From assembly GCA_038049695.1 (NCBI GenBank), contig CP142451.1, positions 8,306,001-8,370,000 of the forward strand: a stretch of DNA of 64,000 bases, read 5' to 3'. This DNA comes from Cinnamomum chago. Lineage: Eukaryota; Streptophyta; Magnoliopsida; Laurales; Lauraceae. The number at the start of each line of letters is the position of its first letter. The stretch's first letter is position 1. The position numbers and the translations under genes were made by a program. Positions 1 to 12,623 of this stretch are shown in pieces. The notes beneath the pieces were generated by a model. That model was given only the letters and a program-made list of their open reading frames with translations, did not search any database and was not told the origin of the DNA.

Positions 1-3000
1 TCTTTCTTTCTTTCTGCTAGAATCTTCCCATGTCCTTTTTGAGTGTCCATCTGGGTTTTTTGAGTTTAATGACCAGGCACATTTCATTTCCGTACAGTGG
101 GGCCCGCCCTAAGTTTCAATTTGAGTGAATTTGTGGTGATGCTGCTAATTCGACGCAGATCTGACCATTGCCCACCCTTGGATTGAATCGTGATAAAATG
201 TGCACTTACATAACTGTTGAAATTCTATGCCCTAAAATCAATGATTGAGATGTTCTGATTAGTATGATATTTGGGATGATTTAGTCGCTTGGGAAGCCTC
301 CTGTGCTTGCCCATCTGACCCAATCTCTATTATTGTGGGATGTCATCCTTTGGTGGGGCAATGATTGATCAAATGATTGCTTCTAAGGTGGTTTAAATTG
401 GTCGTTCAATCCTAATTTTTCATCATTGGATTTTGTCCATTCAGTGATATCTGTTGGCCAATTTTTAGTTGCCCATATGTATCCCATTGAGTAGAGTAGA
501 AGTTAAGAGTGTAAAAAGATAGGGTAATGATGGTTTTGTATTTAATGACGGATCAAGTGGGAATTAAGAAAAGTTGTTTGATAGGAAGATGAGTGTTTGG
601 TTTAGGGTTTAGTTAAAGATATACCCGTCTCAAGAGTATTTTCAATACAGGAAACTGTAACAGAATTATGGGGAATACAAGAAATGGGAACATGGCAATA
701 CATGGTCGAGATGATTTCCTAAGAGAAGAATATATTCTGCATTGGCCTTTGATCTTTCATTAGCTATCAGTTATCTTTAGAAGAAAGAACACCTTGTGAC
801 ATTTAGGAATGGAACTAGTAAGACTCAAAATGACCATTGTTTGTTAATACATCAAGAGAAGTCAATTCATGTCTTTTATTTTATTTTATTTATTTATTTA
901 GAACTGGGAAGTCAATTCATATCTTGCACTTTTCCTGGATCAGATTGTCCCATGTGATCCACTTTCTGTGGGAAGTATGGTTAGGTTTTTTTTTGGTCTA
1001 CCGTACTTCTTAGCTAAGCAATTTGTGTGGTTCTGGTTGGTTGTATGCTTGTTAGTAGCTCTGTAGCTTAGTTGTGCGGTGTTAGTTGTATGCTTGTAGT
1101 CTAAATTTGTGCTTTGTAGCTCTGGTTGTAACTTTCTTCTAGTTTCCTTGTAAGCATGTGTTTGTGCGACCTCGGCACTATGCAGATTTCTGTTTCCGCG
1201 GTATAGAGGAATCCGGCATTCCCACCTGATGGCATAGGCCGAAGGCCACGATGAAGATCTACACCTACGACGGTGAGATCGAGCCCTAAGATTTAAAACC
1301 TTAAGATCACTTAGAGAAAATACCCCAAAGGGGAACTCACAAGAACTTCTCGGAACTTTTATTAAGAAAATAGCATGAACATGTCAATAAGGAGCTTCTC
1401 TATATATAAAGTAGCATTGTTCCTAAATAAGGAATAAAGGAAATAGCTAATCATAATCAACATATAAATTAGAAAGGAAATCTTCCTAAACAATTAAGCA
1501 ACCTACTATTCTAGAAATATGTAAATAAAGTAACACTACTAATCTAGACTATCTAAACTAATGATAGGGATCCCAAATTAGAGATCATGTGATGATGTGG
1601 ACCTCATCAAGCGGCTCCATTAGGGCATGCGGGTCTTGGTCTTGAATCTCACTGCATCACTACTTATCACATAGGAAACCGAAATCTTCTTTATCGCAAA
1701 AAACAAGTACAGTTTTTTTTCTTTTTTCCATGCGGAATAAGTGTCACACGAACGAGCAAAAGAGTGGGCGGCACAAAAAGCCAGGACAATTTTCCTCTCT
1801 ATTGTGGAATCCTCTTGTCGCTCAAACATACCCTAACGAATGCCATTTTCCTATCAAAGAAGAAAAAATGAGTAGCCATTTTTCCAAGGATTATAATATC
1901 ACTTTAACAGAGAGCCTTATAACTCAAGATAGAGTAGTTATTTTGGAATTTTAATAAAAAATTGAATGACTAATAACAAAGTGATGGTTTTTCGAAAAAT
2001 GAAGCAGTGGAACATATAAGTGAAAATCTAACATCTATAGGAATTGCAATTGGGTGCAATCCTAATGAAATGCATGTTCAAATGGAAAATTGGATTAAAA
2101 AGGTTGGAAAACACGTGCGTGGCGAGTCAAAAGGGGAGGATGAATCCTGCTCGTCAGGAACTTAATGGTAGAACAAAGAGGCTCAGAAGGATATTAGTGA
2201 TGGAGCATTTTTCAAGCAGTAGCAGAAAATTAGAGATACATGTCACCTAAAGGGTAAAAGTAAGCAAAAACTAGATGTTAAGCAAGGAAAGTTAAGCACC
2301 AAGCCTATGACAATGTAGATGTCTTGGTGGGAATTAAATAAAGGGAGAATGATATCATTCTTGTAAGCTTGCCAAGATAAGAGAAAGGAAAAATGGAGAC
2401 CTTGATCATGAAAGGTTTAAAAACTTGGATTCGGGCAGCGACTTGGTCCCTCTCGAGTACAGGCTGCCGTGTCTGCCCCAGGCCCATAAACCTTGCAAAA
2501 GCAGCTCTTTTGTAGGTCTTGGCCAACTTGAACTTGGACTCGAACTTGGCTGAGTCATTGAGGGACTTAGTCAACTCGGACCCCAACTTGGCTAGATCAG
2601 GACCGAGTCCAAGTTAAGTCCATCGAGTTGACACGGACTCTTCCAATTTTTAAAAACTTGTGATCATGTAAAGTCTAGGTTGAATAAAATGAGGTAAGAA
2701 AGATACGAAAATGTATTCCAAATTCTTGTCAAATATAGAGTATGCAGGAGGTAGGTCATGATTAAAAACCAAATATAGGGAGATATCTGAAAGAAAACTA
2801 AATTACTTTAGAAAGGATAAAATGGAGAGTTTATGGATCTGGTTTAACCATACATGTATGGGTTTGATAGGCAACTGTGAGCTTGCTTGTCTAATTATAT
2901 TGTTCATAAAAATTTTGAACATAACAATTGCTAGACGAATAGCTAAAAAATCCTTTACCCCTCTTCATTTTTATTTTTGATTGATAGAACAATATATGAG

Positions 3001-3881
3001 AAACATTCAAATTTGAACAGACTTTATTCTCCTTTTAGTTTTGGTAGAAGTTATTGCCTCCTAAACTTGTTATAAATGGGATAGATCAGCAAAATACTAG
3101 AAGTCACTCTTAACTTTTTATGAAAACATATACATGTTTGTAATTCTTGTTTCTATTATTGAAGAATAGTTTTCAAGTATCAACTGATGTAAAATGAACA
3201 AAAGGAAAGAAATTAGTACATTCAATAATTTCTTTATATTCCCATTCAACAAGCCTAAGATGCTTTGATTTCCACAAAAGCTGGGCAAGTTACGGCTCTA
3301 GTGCTAAAATGTTACGGGTTAGAGACAAATTTCAGTTATATGTTGGATATATTTTTTAGAGTTTGTTTAATTTTATTCCTTTTCTCTTATCTTAATACAT
3401 TAGATTGTTGAAGGCCAAGATTAGATTATATGAGTTGTTTGTAATTGGGAATTGGGTTTTGGAATTTGGACCATGATTTTCAGCAGTGTTTTTGCTTTTT
3501 TTTGAGGCCATAAATAGTATTATTATAAAACAGGTTGGGGCTGCAATTTCAAATTGTGATTTGAAATTCATATCTCAATTAGCAGCAGCTTGAACTTGAT
3601 TTGTGTCAATTATACATGGGAATGTGAGAATGTGATATTGATTATCAAGTAGTAGACTGCTTTATACGGTGTTCTGTTTTATTCTTGAAAGTTTTTAATT
3701 TGCACAAGTGCATTTAGTCCATCTAGGGGCTTTATGCAGCTTCTCCATATTAAGTGGTAATTTTTTATTTGTACTTCTTCTTCTTTTCTTTTTCTAATAC
3801 TGCCCATGACATTAAATAGAATCAGACCATGCATCCACTTGTTGGTACTATCAAGAGTCTTAACTTTTTTGTTTCTTGAAG
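1..3881. other. Mostly non-coding, upstream of unknown gene
   Basis: Apart from the LTR-like block at 1160-1612 I see no exon that I can support. The stretch begins with a short TTTC microsatellite (1-15). Short open frames at 1730-1954 and 2044-2250 show no recognisable domain. The 5' exons of the gene whose last three exons lie at 3882-7604 may be here or to the left of the window; I could not identify them. Confidence 0.4.
1160..1612 (-). mobile_element. LTR-like block (probable solo LTR or fragment)
   Basis: Read on the minus strand this stretch has the order expected of a plant LTR: a TGATGAGG start near 1611, a TATA-like TTTATATATAGAG near 1400-1412, an AATAAAAG polyadenylation-like site near 1360, then a GC- and CpG-richer tail (about 1190-1290) like an R/U5 segment. 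I found no second copy in the window, no primer-binding site beside it and no coding domain, so the family is not assigned. A degenerate promoter fragment of some other gene remains possible. Confidence 0.35.
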
Positions 3882-6800
3882 GTTCTTCATGCTCCCGATT
3901 TCCGGAATTGCAAAGCTGCTAATGAGATTAGGAAACGTAAGCCCCTTGACATGAATGTTTTGCTTTTCATTTTCTTGCATATTCATTTTATCTGATGCTG
4001 CCAGTCTGAAAAATCATGTTCTAATTATGAGATATAAGTGTTTGAATGATACTTGGATTGGCAAATCCCCTCCCATTTCAGTGTAATTTGGTCTAGAAAA
4101 GGGATTAAAAATATGTAATTTGTTTCATTCCCCTTCATCTGATCTGCATGTATGTGGTGTTGAAAAAAAAGTTACTGATCAAACGAGAATGTCAGAAATG
4201 GTGATATGCCATCCTTGTGCCACTGGTTTCATATTAAATGAAACAATTGAATGCATGAAATGCTTCATTTTGCAAAATTGTGTTTTACTATATATGTAGT
4301 TGTGTTGTGTGAAACAAGTGTTGGATGCTGGAAGCAAGAAACGTAAGTATTTGTATGGCAAATGATCCATAACAATGTGACAAAACACCACCAAATTGTG
4401 CAGAATCTGATATATTTTTTTTTATAACAATAAAATTTATTTCAATGCAAAGGGAAAATAGAAAGACAAAAGGACAAACTAAATAAGGGACATACAACAA
4501 CAAACAACGTTAGATATAAAAAAATATAGTATCTCGAGTGAGTCCTTCCTTTGCAAAACCATCAGCTATCGCATTGGCCTCTCTAAGAATGTGGCGAAAC
4601 AAAGCATGAAGCTGATTGGAAATATCCAGCACCTCTTCCACCCAATCTGCCAATCTCCTAGGATACATGGTCTTACCCGATCCCTATTGAATAGAAAAAA
4701 AAAAAGAATCTCCTTCAATAAGAGAGAAATAACCACCCAACTTAAATAATTTCTGACAACCAACTAACATAGCGAACATTTCAGCTTCATTAGCATTTGA
4801 AGCTTCAATGGGCCCAAAAAAACTCCTAACAATATTACCAGAATGATCCCTTATAACACCCCCCTATACCACCTCGCCTGGATGATATGTGAAAGCTCCC
4901 GTCAAAATTAAGCTTTAGAATACCACTAAGAGGAGGCATCCAACTGATTTGACGAGACGAATTAACACGCCATCCCCCTTTTAAAACAACATCCCATGTT
5001 CTGTTAAGATCATCCAAAAAACTCCTTGAAAAGCATATGTCATAGTCGCCCATTCTGAAACAGTCCTGACAATTATCTCTACTGTTCTACTGCTGTTCTT
5101 GAATATTCTATTATTTCTTTCCAACCAAACCTTCCACAAAAAGGCATATAACAAGAATTTCCATAAAATTCTACCACGAGCAAACCAACACTTGAAGTAC
5201 CACTGCTGAAATAAATCTTCCACTGACCAAGGCAGAACCCAAGAAATACCGAACCGAGCAAAAAGAGTCGTCCAAACATTGTGAGCGAAGTTACAATGAA
5301 TATCAAATGATGCACCGTTTCTTCATCCCTCAAACACATAGGGCAGCCATTAACAATAAAATGATTTCTTCGTCTCAATTTATTTATTGCAAGGATTTTT
5401 TTCTTTCCTCAGTCCTCACCAGCCAGCAAAAACCCAAAACTCTAGGCGGGATATAACGATCCCAAAATCTCCGCCAAAGACCAACTCCACCACCATTAGA
5501 ACTATCAATCAAAACATTATAAAAAGACTTCATTGTAAAGTTACATTTAGCATCATGTTTTCACAACCGAACATCTCTTTTACCCATTGATAAATAGACC
5601 TTATTCAGTAAGCCAAGCAAAATAGAAAGATCTACTATTTCATTGTCTGTCAAGTTCCTTAGAAGACATAAGTCCCAAAAAATAGATCCCCTTATGAAAA
5701 ACAATAGTCTGATCTTTGAATCAAAGTTTCAAGCTGAACATGGCTAATTTTGGGCCATTGCACTGTTACGTAGTTTTTTTTCAAAGCTTATCTTTGTTCA
5801 GTCCTTGAAACTGTTTCTAGTCACTTCCTGGAATATTTAGTGATCTTATATCACATATATTGGGCAGCATGATAATTTATATCTTCTGGATTTTAAAATT
5901 CTATGCTTTCAGATCCGATAGCTGTAGCACTGGAAATTGGTTCTCCTGAATTAAATTTCTACTTTATTGCAATGGAATATGATTATCTTGATGTTGGTTA
6001 TTGGTAAAATGAACTCATATGCCTATATTTTGATGCTAAAATATTCAAATGTTCTTTTGTCATTGAAAACAAAAATTCAAAATTAGATTGCATTTGCAGC
6101 CTCTAACTTTGCTGGAAGTTGGTATCCGAAATGGTAATCAAATATGCTGGTCAGCCATCTGTTTTGAAATTGGAAACCACGATTTGTAGGATATTGTTGT
6201 ACTTTACTGAGTCAGATGCTCATAATGGTGCAAATAATTTGATTTGGAGGAGTTACAAAAAATTACCGAACATGATGTGATTTTTTATTTCTTTTAGCCG
6301 CAGCAGAAGGGATATCCACCATACTGGCAAAAAAATGGGTTGTGATTAGAGGTGTGCCCAAATGCATCCTTTACCATCTATATTTATGTTGCTGTCATCA
6401 TCCTTGAAGCCTCATTTCATCTTTTTCGGGGGGTGGTTGTTCTCAATCAGACCTGGAAAGAGATTGGGTTGATTCCTTAGTTGATTGGAGATTAACACAC
6501 AATTCCATCAGGAAATGGCCTCCCCACTTGATGAGGGCTAAAGATGATAAGTTTTGACTGCTGCTCACTGGGCAACCTCTGATTATGAGGGTAGGGTATA
6601 TGACATGTTGATAAGGGGAGCTCTGTTGTGTTGAGTAAAGGATTTTACATTTTGAAACCTAATTATGCTATGGGTCAAAATAGAGCTTAAGTTTTAGCTT
6701 TTAGGGAAGGGGTTAGGCCCATGAAGCCACATAGATTGGGCGTGTTAATTTTTTAAGGTGATTTGATGAGTGCACTTATTTGGGTGAAAGGAATGTAAAG

Positions 6801-7604
6801 GAACCATGGGGAAAGTATGATTCCAAAAAGTGCCATTTGCAGCTTCCCACATTCATCATGATTCCAAAAAATGCCATTTGCAGTTTCCCACATTCATGGA
6901 AAGCACTAGGCAGATTTTTTTATTTATTTTTAGTTGGTCACACATAGGCAGATTGATTAACCAAAAACTGGCATGAGAAGCTCATCCTGTGTTGTTAGAA
7001 TTTATCTTTTTAACTTCCGTAGGTTTTACTTTCATCTCCTTAATGGACAGTGGTTAATCTTTTATCCTCTTTCTCATCACAATAAGAACACCAATGATGA
7101 TGATGATGATGATGATGATAAAATGCTTCTGATTTCTTCATCATCATCAAAACCTTGTCCCAACTATACTTCCCTACTACATAAATTATGATTCTCCATG
7201 CCGATGTATCCTGACTTAATTTATAACGTGCAGAGATGGAAGCTGTTATGGAATTGTCTAAGCAATTAAGCATGGAGATAGTATCTTCAGGCAATACCAA
7301 GAAACCATTGGAAAGTCAGCCTAATGTGGCTGAAAGACCTGATGTGGCTGATAGTCTGGAGGTACCCATGGATAGACGCCAAGAGGAAAAGGCAGAGCAG
7401 CCTCAAGCAGAAAAGGTCCATGATGTATCGGGGGCAGATGAGGAGCTTCAATTGTCATATATCATTGGAGGGTCACCTATCGGCTGGAATTTTATGATGT
7501 ATCCAGGCAGTAAAGCAGTCTACTATGGTGAATCGAAAGCAAGCTTTGTGGCACGCCAAGTCAAGTCATCGCCTGCCCCAGATCCTGATGTTGACAAAAA
7601 CTGA
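3882..7604 (+). CDS. Unknown protein, 3' three exons (5' end not found)
   Basis: Three exons join into one frame: 3882-3936, 6298-6351 and 7234-7604. Borders are GAAG|GTT, AAAC|GTAAG, TTTTAG|CC, AGAG|GTGTG and GTGCAG|AG. The joined piece encodes 159 residues and ends at TGA 7602-7604. It begins VLHAPDFRNCKAANEIRK, continues through a basic/hydrophobic stretch (AKKWVVIREMEAVMELSKQL), then a low-complexity E/Q/P/D-rich linker, and finishes with a well-structured C-terminal patch containing SYIIGGSPIGWNFMMYPGS. No signal peptide, membrane segment or catalytic motif is visible in this part. I do not recognise the family and assign no function. Support comes from the splice-site and frame agreement and from protein-like composition. 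The first intron holds a minus-strand L1 fragment and the second a 41-bp tandem duplication. The initiator exon is missing, so length and N-terminus are unknown. Confidence 0.6.
4414..5755 (-). mobile_element. L1-type LINE 3' fragment, decayed, in an intron
   Basis: On the minus strand, broken frames give the end of a plant L1 ORF2. A zinc-binding reverse-transcriptase tail motif (CPMC, then ETVHHLIF) lies at about 5345-5300, a tryptophan-rich linker (LWKVWLERNNRIFKNS) follows, and an RNase H start (LKLNFDGS) lies at about 4912. An EASNANEAEMFAM segment containing the second RNase H acidic residue sits near 4800-4760. Several frameshifts and stops separate these, so it is dead. A T-run at about 4415-4423 is the poly(A) end. 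It lies antisense in the first identified intron (3937-6297) of the unknown gene. Confidence 0.75.
6817..6898. repeat. 41-bp tandem duplication
   Basis: Two adjacent 41-bp units, 6817-6857 and 6858-6898, both starting ATGATTCCAAAAA and differing at only a few positions. They lie in the last intron of the unknown gene. Confidence 0.85.
7096..7121. repeat. GAT trinucleotide microsatellite
   Basis: About eight GAT units in the last intron of the unknown gene. The apparent poly-Asp and poly-His open frames here are products of this repeat. Confidence 0.9.
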
Positions 7605-8027
7605 TCAAAACCACCGTCAATTTGGCGGGGAAGAAGGCATCCCATCACTTGAGTAGAGAGATGAGATGCATATATCATAATCACCACATGAATGGCTGTT
7701 CTTTTGTTTGCAGGGGTATATACTGGTAAGCCTCAAGGAAGCATTTGCTACTGTTATTTTGGTTAGAAGTGGACATTTTCTGCAATCTGTGGCTCGTGTA
7801 TAATGATGTTTGTTCTAGGATTGTTCTAGGATCTTTTTAATGATTAACATGGCTCTCTCTAAACTAAACCCAGTATAACACACTTAAGTTTGCTTGTTGG
7901 AAAGTCTTAACTTGATGAACTCCTTTTTCTTGTAATTCTAGTCTGCCCCATACTTAACTGTGAGAACAAGTTTCTCTTGTCCTCGTCTTTACCCCTTTTT
8001 TCAGCTTTCCACACTCAATTCAGCCTT

Positions 8028-8191
8028 TTTTTTCTTTTTTTTTTCTAATGAGGGTATCTAGTGGTATTTGACCCGACAAGACTAATTCCCCGGGCGCATG
8101 CATGACCCCCGCAGCACACGTGCATTGGTAAATCTGGGATGTCAAACTCATGACGTGGGGAGCAAACTCCCACTTATCCCATTGAACCCAT
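8028..8191 (-). mobile_element. tRNA-derived SINE
   Basis: On the minus strand the element starts with an A-box-like GGTTCAATGGGATAAGTGGG and a B-box-like GAGTTTGACATCCC, and ends in an A-rich tail (the T-run at 8028-8045 on the plus strand). It is flanked by a 13-bp target duplication with one mismatch: TCAATTCAGCCTT at 8015-8027 and TCAATTCATCCTT at 8192-8204. The duplication fixes both ends. Its body differs from the SINE family at 12.4 and 62.6 kb. Confidence 0.65.
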
Positions 8192-8631
8192 TCAATTCAT
8201 CCTTCCATATAATTTTTGCAGTATATTTTTTATCTTGCTCTGTTTATCTGGCCCCTATGATATCAATTACTTATAAAAGGAGGTTCAGTACAAACTTGCT
8301 GGAGCTGGTTGAACCAGGTCCAATTGTGACATCATGATTAGAAACAACATAAACATCAAAATTAGTTGACATCGGTGGCCTGATCTGTGACTGGGTTCAA
8401 TCTAACCAAGATCTTTTACTTTCTAGATGTTTAGGGCCGGGTTCAATTTGAGCTAAGTTTTTAGCAAAGACCAAACATTCCAAGGCAGCAGTCCAGGTCT
8501 GACCGAGAGGTGTGGTCCAGACTCTGGAACACGAAGGTTCCCTAAAATTTTTCAATATGAAAGCCACCTTCAGAATTCAGAAAAGGTAGGTATGCAATAA
8601 TATACAGGTTCTATTGGAATTGAGAAAGTCC

Positions 8632-8726
8632 ACTTGGACTTATTCTGGGACCGAACTGTGGCCCGGTCCCCATGAGAACCACAGGATCCCAGGGCCACAG
8701 TTCGGTCCCCCCAGTAAGTCCACCTA
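8632..8726. other. Long perfect hairpin
   Basis: GGGACCGAACTGTGGCCC at 8647-8664 is exactly complementary to 8692-8709, an 18-bp stem around a 27-nt loop. Imperfect pairing continues outwards, because GGACTTATT on the left matches AGTAAGTCC on the right. It could be a microRNA-like precursor, a small foldback element or a regulatory palindrome; the sequence does not decide between these. Confidence 0.6.
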
Positions 8727-8959
8727 GCACCCCTCATTGGAATTTGGGTCTATTTGTTTTCATTAGATTACATTAGAATTGAAAACTCAATCAAATGAGG
8801 TCCATGGAATGATTATTAAATGGGTGAGGTTATAATGATAGTAGTAGCGACGTAAATGTGGCTTTGACTTTGCTAGGATTTAAATTACTAAATAATCGCT
8901 AGATATTCATTTTTCATCACCTTTTCAATTTCTGTGTTGTGTGTGCAAACAAACGGGTT

Positions 8960-8985
8960 GTTTTTTTTTTTTTTTTTTTTTTTTT
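8960..8985. repeat. Poly(T) tract
   Basis: Uninterrupted T-run of about 25 bases. It may be the poly(A) tail of a minus-strand retroposon, but I found no tRNA-like body or target duplication next to it. Confidence 0.8.
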
Positions 8986-10309
8986 AAAGGTAGGCAGGTG
9001 TGTTTCTACTTTCACGTTTCTTCTGATTCTATCGGTTGAAACTTTGGTTTAAAAATATTAATGCATTCTCATCATTATTTGTTCCAGAGGGTGCCGGCTA
9101 CGCGTCTCAGTAAAGATCCCGAAAATTGTCTGTCTGAAGATTTGCCAGGTAAAGCCTTTAAAAGTCTACTTCTAGAACATGGACAAATGGAAGAGGCTCC
9201 ACCACTCCAGTGGTGGTCCCACTGGATTCACAAATGCATTTGTCATGCGTGTATCTCTCTCTCTCATTCTCTTTCTCTTTCTGTCTCTCTCTTGATGATT
9301 TATTTTTACATTAAATTGGAGGGGCTTTTTTAATGCTTTCTATCGAACCCATTTTGATGGTCATTGTGTGATCATACATCTTAACTACCTGGGGGAAAAA
9401 ACTGAGATTTCTCACCCATTTTCCACAGAGTGGTGGAAACCCCATTTTAGTAATGAAAAATCCTTGATGATTTGGGCAAATGAAAGTTTTTAAGAATTTT
9501 AGGTCCAATCTTCCCTCATAGGATTTGAAAGCTCTTAAAACTTTTTTGAATTTATGCACCAATACCAGTTTGTCTCAATTATATGCACAAATGACAATGT
9601 GAAATCCTCAATTATATAAATCATCGGTAAGAAATCCATATTCTAGAACAAGTTAGGAATACTCAATTCATTGATTACTAAAGGGTTTGCTCGCCTGTTA
9701 TCAAACGTGCCATCACTTATTTAAGAAATGAAAATTTTCATATTTTTTGTTTTCAGAAACTTGTTGAGATTTTTTTTATGATCAAAGGAAAAAAAAAAGG
9801 TAAAGTGAGATTTTCTCCTACGGAAGTCTGCTGGATTAAGTCACAATAAAATAAAATTTATTGTGTTTGTGTTGCGGCCTCGGAGCGGACAGAAGTGGGT
9901 GTGGGTTTGGTTTGAGGTGGGGTAGGAAGAGAAATGTCCAATTGGCAGTCATTTTAATGTGGTCCACAGCCCTCTAGCAGTACTCTCTCTCAAAATCCCA
10001 TGTGTTTAGAAAAAAATGGAATAACTTGTGGCCCCATGGAAGAGTCCAAGTGCTGGATGGTCAATACACGGCTCTTCAATGGGATGGATTCATTGTCCTT
10101 ACTCCATCTAGAAAGCATCGACATTTTTAGAGCTCAGATTATCAGAAACCAACATCCAAACAAGGTAGTAGTCCCTTGTGCTCCAGAAGAAATTATCTTA
10201 TAACTTAAGGGTCTTTTGGCAAACTCCCATGAGAGAGGGAGGTTGATCAGGAGAGTCATGAAATATTGCAAATTATAATTGTACAGGATAACCAAATGAG
10301 CTTAGGGCC

Positions 10310-10640
10310 TGGTATGTGCTTTTCTTTTTTGGGTAACAAGAACGATTATGTTAATGAAATCAATAACCCAAAACAGAGTAGGCTCGCAAATAAAAAAAAG
10401 GGTATAAGAGCAATATACCCCACAAATGACAATTACATAATATGACCCACCCATGGAGAGACTCTATCTATCCCTTGCTTAGCAAGGTCATCCGTCCGAA
10501 AACTTATCAATTTTAAAAATGACCAAAAAAAAAAAAAATTCGAATCTAACTGAGAAGACAATGTTTTGATTTCTTTAAAAGTTTGTAGGAGTTGATTACA
10601 TATAAACTTTAAGGTCAAATGAACTCCGCCTAAAGATTAT
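10310..10640 (-). mobile_element. L1-type LINE 3' remnant
   Basis: The minus strand encodes FRTDDLAKQGIDR near 10500-10460, matching the conserved end of the RNase H domain of plant L1 elements (ADxLAKxGVDR type). Non-coding 3' sequence follows down to about 10320. Upstream, between about 10640 and 11460, faint LINE-like composition may belong to the same insertion, but it is too decayed to call. Confidence 0.5.
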
Positions 10641-12430
10641 TAAGGTAAAGGGTGGAGGATATAAGGTGAGGAGTGAAAGATGTAAGGTAATCGATATAGA
10701 TACAATCCTGAATTTTTTTAGGATTTGAAGGAGAAGGCCGGTGGCTAAGTATTTGTTCCCTACCTCCCTCTAATTTATTTTTTATTAGAGAGATAATTTA
10801 ATGGTCATTTTTTAAAGTTTACATTTGTTTCTCGGGTGGAACCGGAAAATTTTCTTTCGGATCCTCTATGTAAAAAAAGATTCTTGGGAAGTCCATAAGA
10901 ATAAAAAAAATCATAAAATTCCCCCTAACAAAAAGGCAGTGCCCAAATGGCCATGCTAATTCTCAAATTTAGATGATGCTTTAGCTTTCCTAACAATTTC
11001 AAAATTCTGTGGACCCATTAAACTGCCAATGTAAATTTTATTATATTGCCTTCGATTTCGTGCCCAAAGTCGCAAACAAACTTGTCATCTAGTCAAAAGA
11101 CATATTAAGTTGAAGGAATGCATCAATAAATAAATAATAGAGCTCTAGTCCTCCAATGGATAAAATGGACATGGACTAAACAATATAAGATTACACCATC
11201 TTGACATTGCCATAATCTTATTATAAAAATCAAAGAATTTTGTTGCTTCCTCTTTCTTTCTTAACACCCAATCAAAGCCCCCCCATTTCAGTTCTCCTTT
11301 GCAGAAAACATGTGCCACTGTAGAAATTTATTTACTTGAAGAATTCCACTTTTACAGGCTACATGAGGGGCCTAATGCTTTTGAGCTATTTGGTTGTAGA
11401 TTGTTCATATTGTACTTCCTAAGCAAACCAAACTTACAAACCAAAGGACCCAATTGGAAATCACAAGCATAGAAGCCTAGATATAGGAAAGAAACATTTT
11501 AATTTGACTTTGAACTATTGTTAATGAGCTTAAAGTCTATTGTTTTGGAAATTTTAAAACCCTCAACTTTTTTTTCCAAGAACTTAAACATTAGAAGTTG
11601 GACTCCTCTTTAATCAGTCCAAAGTCCAAACATCAGATGTTTCCTACTTTCTAGGGTTCTATTCAATCTTTGTAATCAAGTAATCAACTACATGTAAATG
11701 GGCTTGCGTATGCATCTAGATTTTCCAAGTAACAGACAGATGTTTTTAAATTATAAAACCCTCAAAACATTTGTTATATTATCCAACAAAGATAATTCTT
11801 TTTAATACAGCATCAGCCAGCTGGTTTCTAAAAAGAAACTTATATATAACCACCTATAAAAACTTATATATTACCACATATGCTCTGTTGACCTCCATTC
11901 CTTTTTTGGCATTAATCATCTTTACTAATTCTTCAAATATAATAAATATCTTAACCTAAGAAAAAAAAAGATATATAGAAATGTTTCAATCTTATTTAGG
12001 GGTTTTTTTTTTCTTTTTTTGTTTTGGATGTATACGAAGGGACAATTTTCTCTTGTGCTACTGTACTCTGCAGTCCATTCATATCAATGCGGGTCATCAC
12101 GACGAATCCGATTAATTTCAGGAGAGGTCTCATGTCTGGGGCCGGAAATGAGCGACGTGCACCAAATGAAATGTCCCGAATACAAAAGGCCATGTATAAA
12201 AGATATTTATACAAAGAGATGTGCAAAGCATAGATCCCATGGAAGTCTCAAAAGTAATCCATTCATTCTTTAATATTAGATTTTTATAGTTAACAAAGAC
12301 AACTTTTATTTTAAATATACTTCCACACATCTGATTATTCTTAAGAAGCCCATTAATCACTTTTTTATCTACTAATTAGGGTGTCCGGCCCTCCTTTTAG
12401 AGCCTATTATTTCTCAAAGCACGTAAAGTT
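10640..12430. other. Intergenic, nothing recognised
   Basis: AT-rich sequence with only short chance open frames. No repeats, RNA genes or domains that I can support, apart from possible LINE decay up to about 11460. Confidence 0.4.
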
Positions 12431-12439
12431 CAACCTTCC

Positions 12440-12623
12440 TTTAACCCTAAGGGGTAGCTTAGTTGGCCTAGGACCACGGTTTGCTCCCGGAGGTTGTGGG
12501 TTCGAAACTCCGCTACCACACTAGGGCTACAGGGGATTTATCCGGCTTCCCTCTGGGCCCGGAGGGATTAGTCCAGCCCAAAGGGTTGGGAACCCTCCGA
12601 CAGCAAAAAAAAAAAAAAAAAAA
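12440..12623 (+). mobile_element. tRNA-derived SINE with poly(A) tail (family A)
   Basis: The body has an A box (GGTAGCTTAGTTGG) and a B box (GGGTTCGAAACTC) in tRNA-like spacing, a tRNA-unrelated middle ending near CCCTCCGACAGC, and an A-tail (12605-12625). An 8-bp target duplication AACCTTCC flanks it (12432-12439 and 12624-12631). It aligns along its whole length with the copy at 62611-62808, so they are one family. It is not a functional tRNA gene: the acceptor stem does not close. Confidence 0.9.

Noticed and set aside
7040-7300. Histidine-rich reverse frame and aspartate-rich forward frame
   Set aside because: Both are readings of the GAT microsatellite in an intron.
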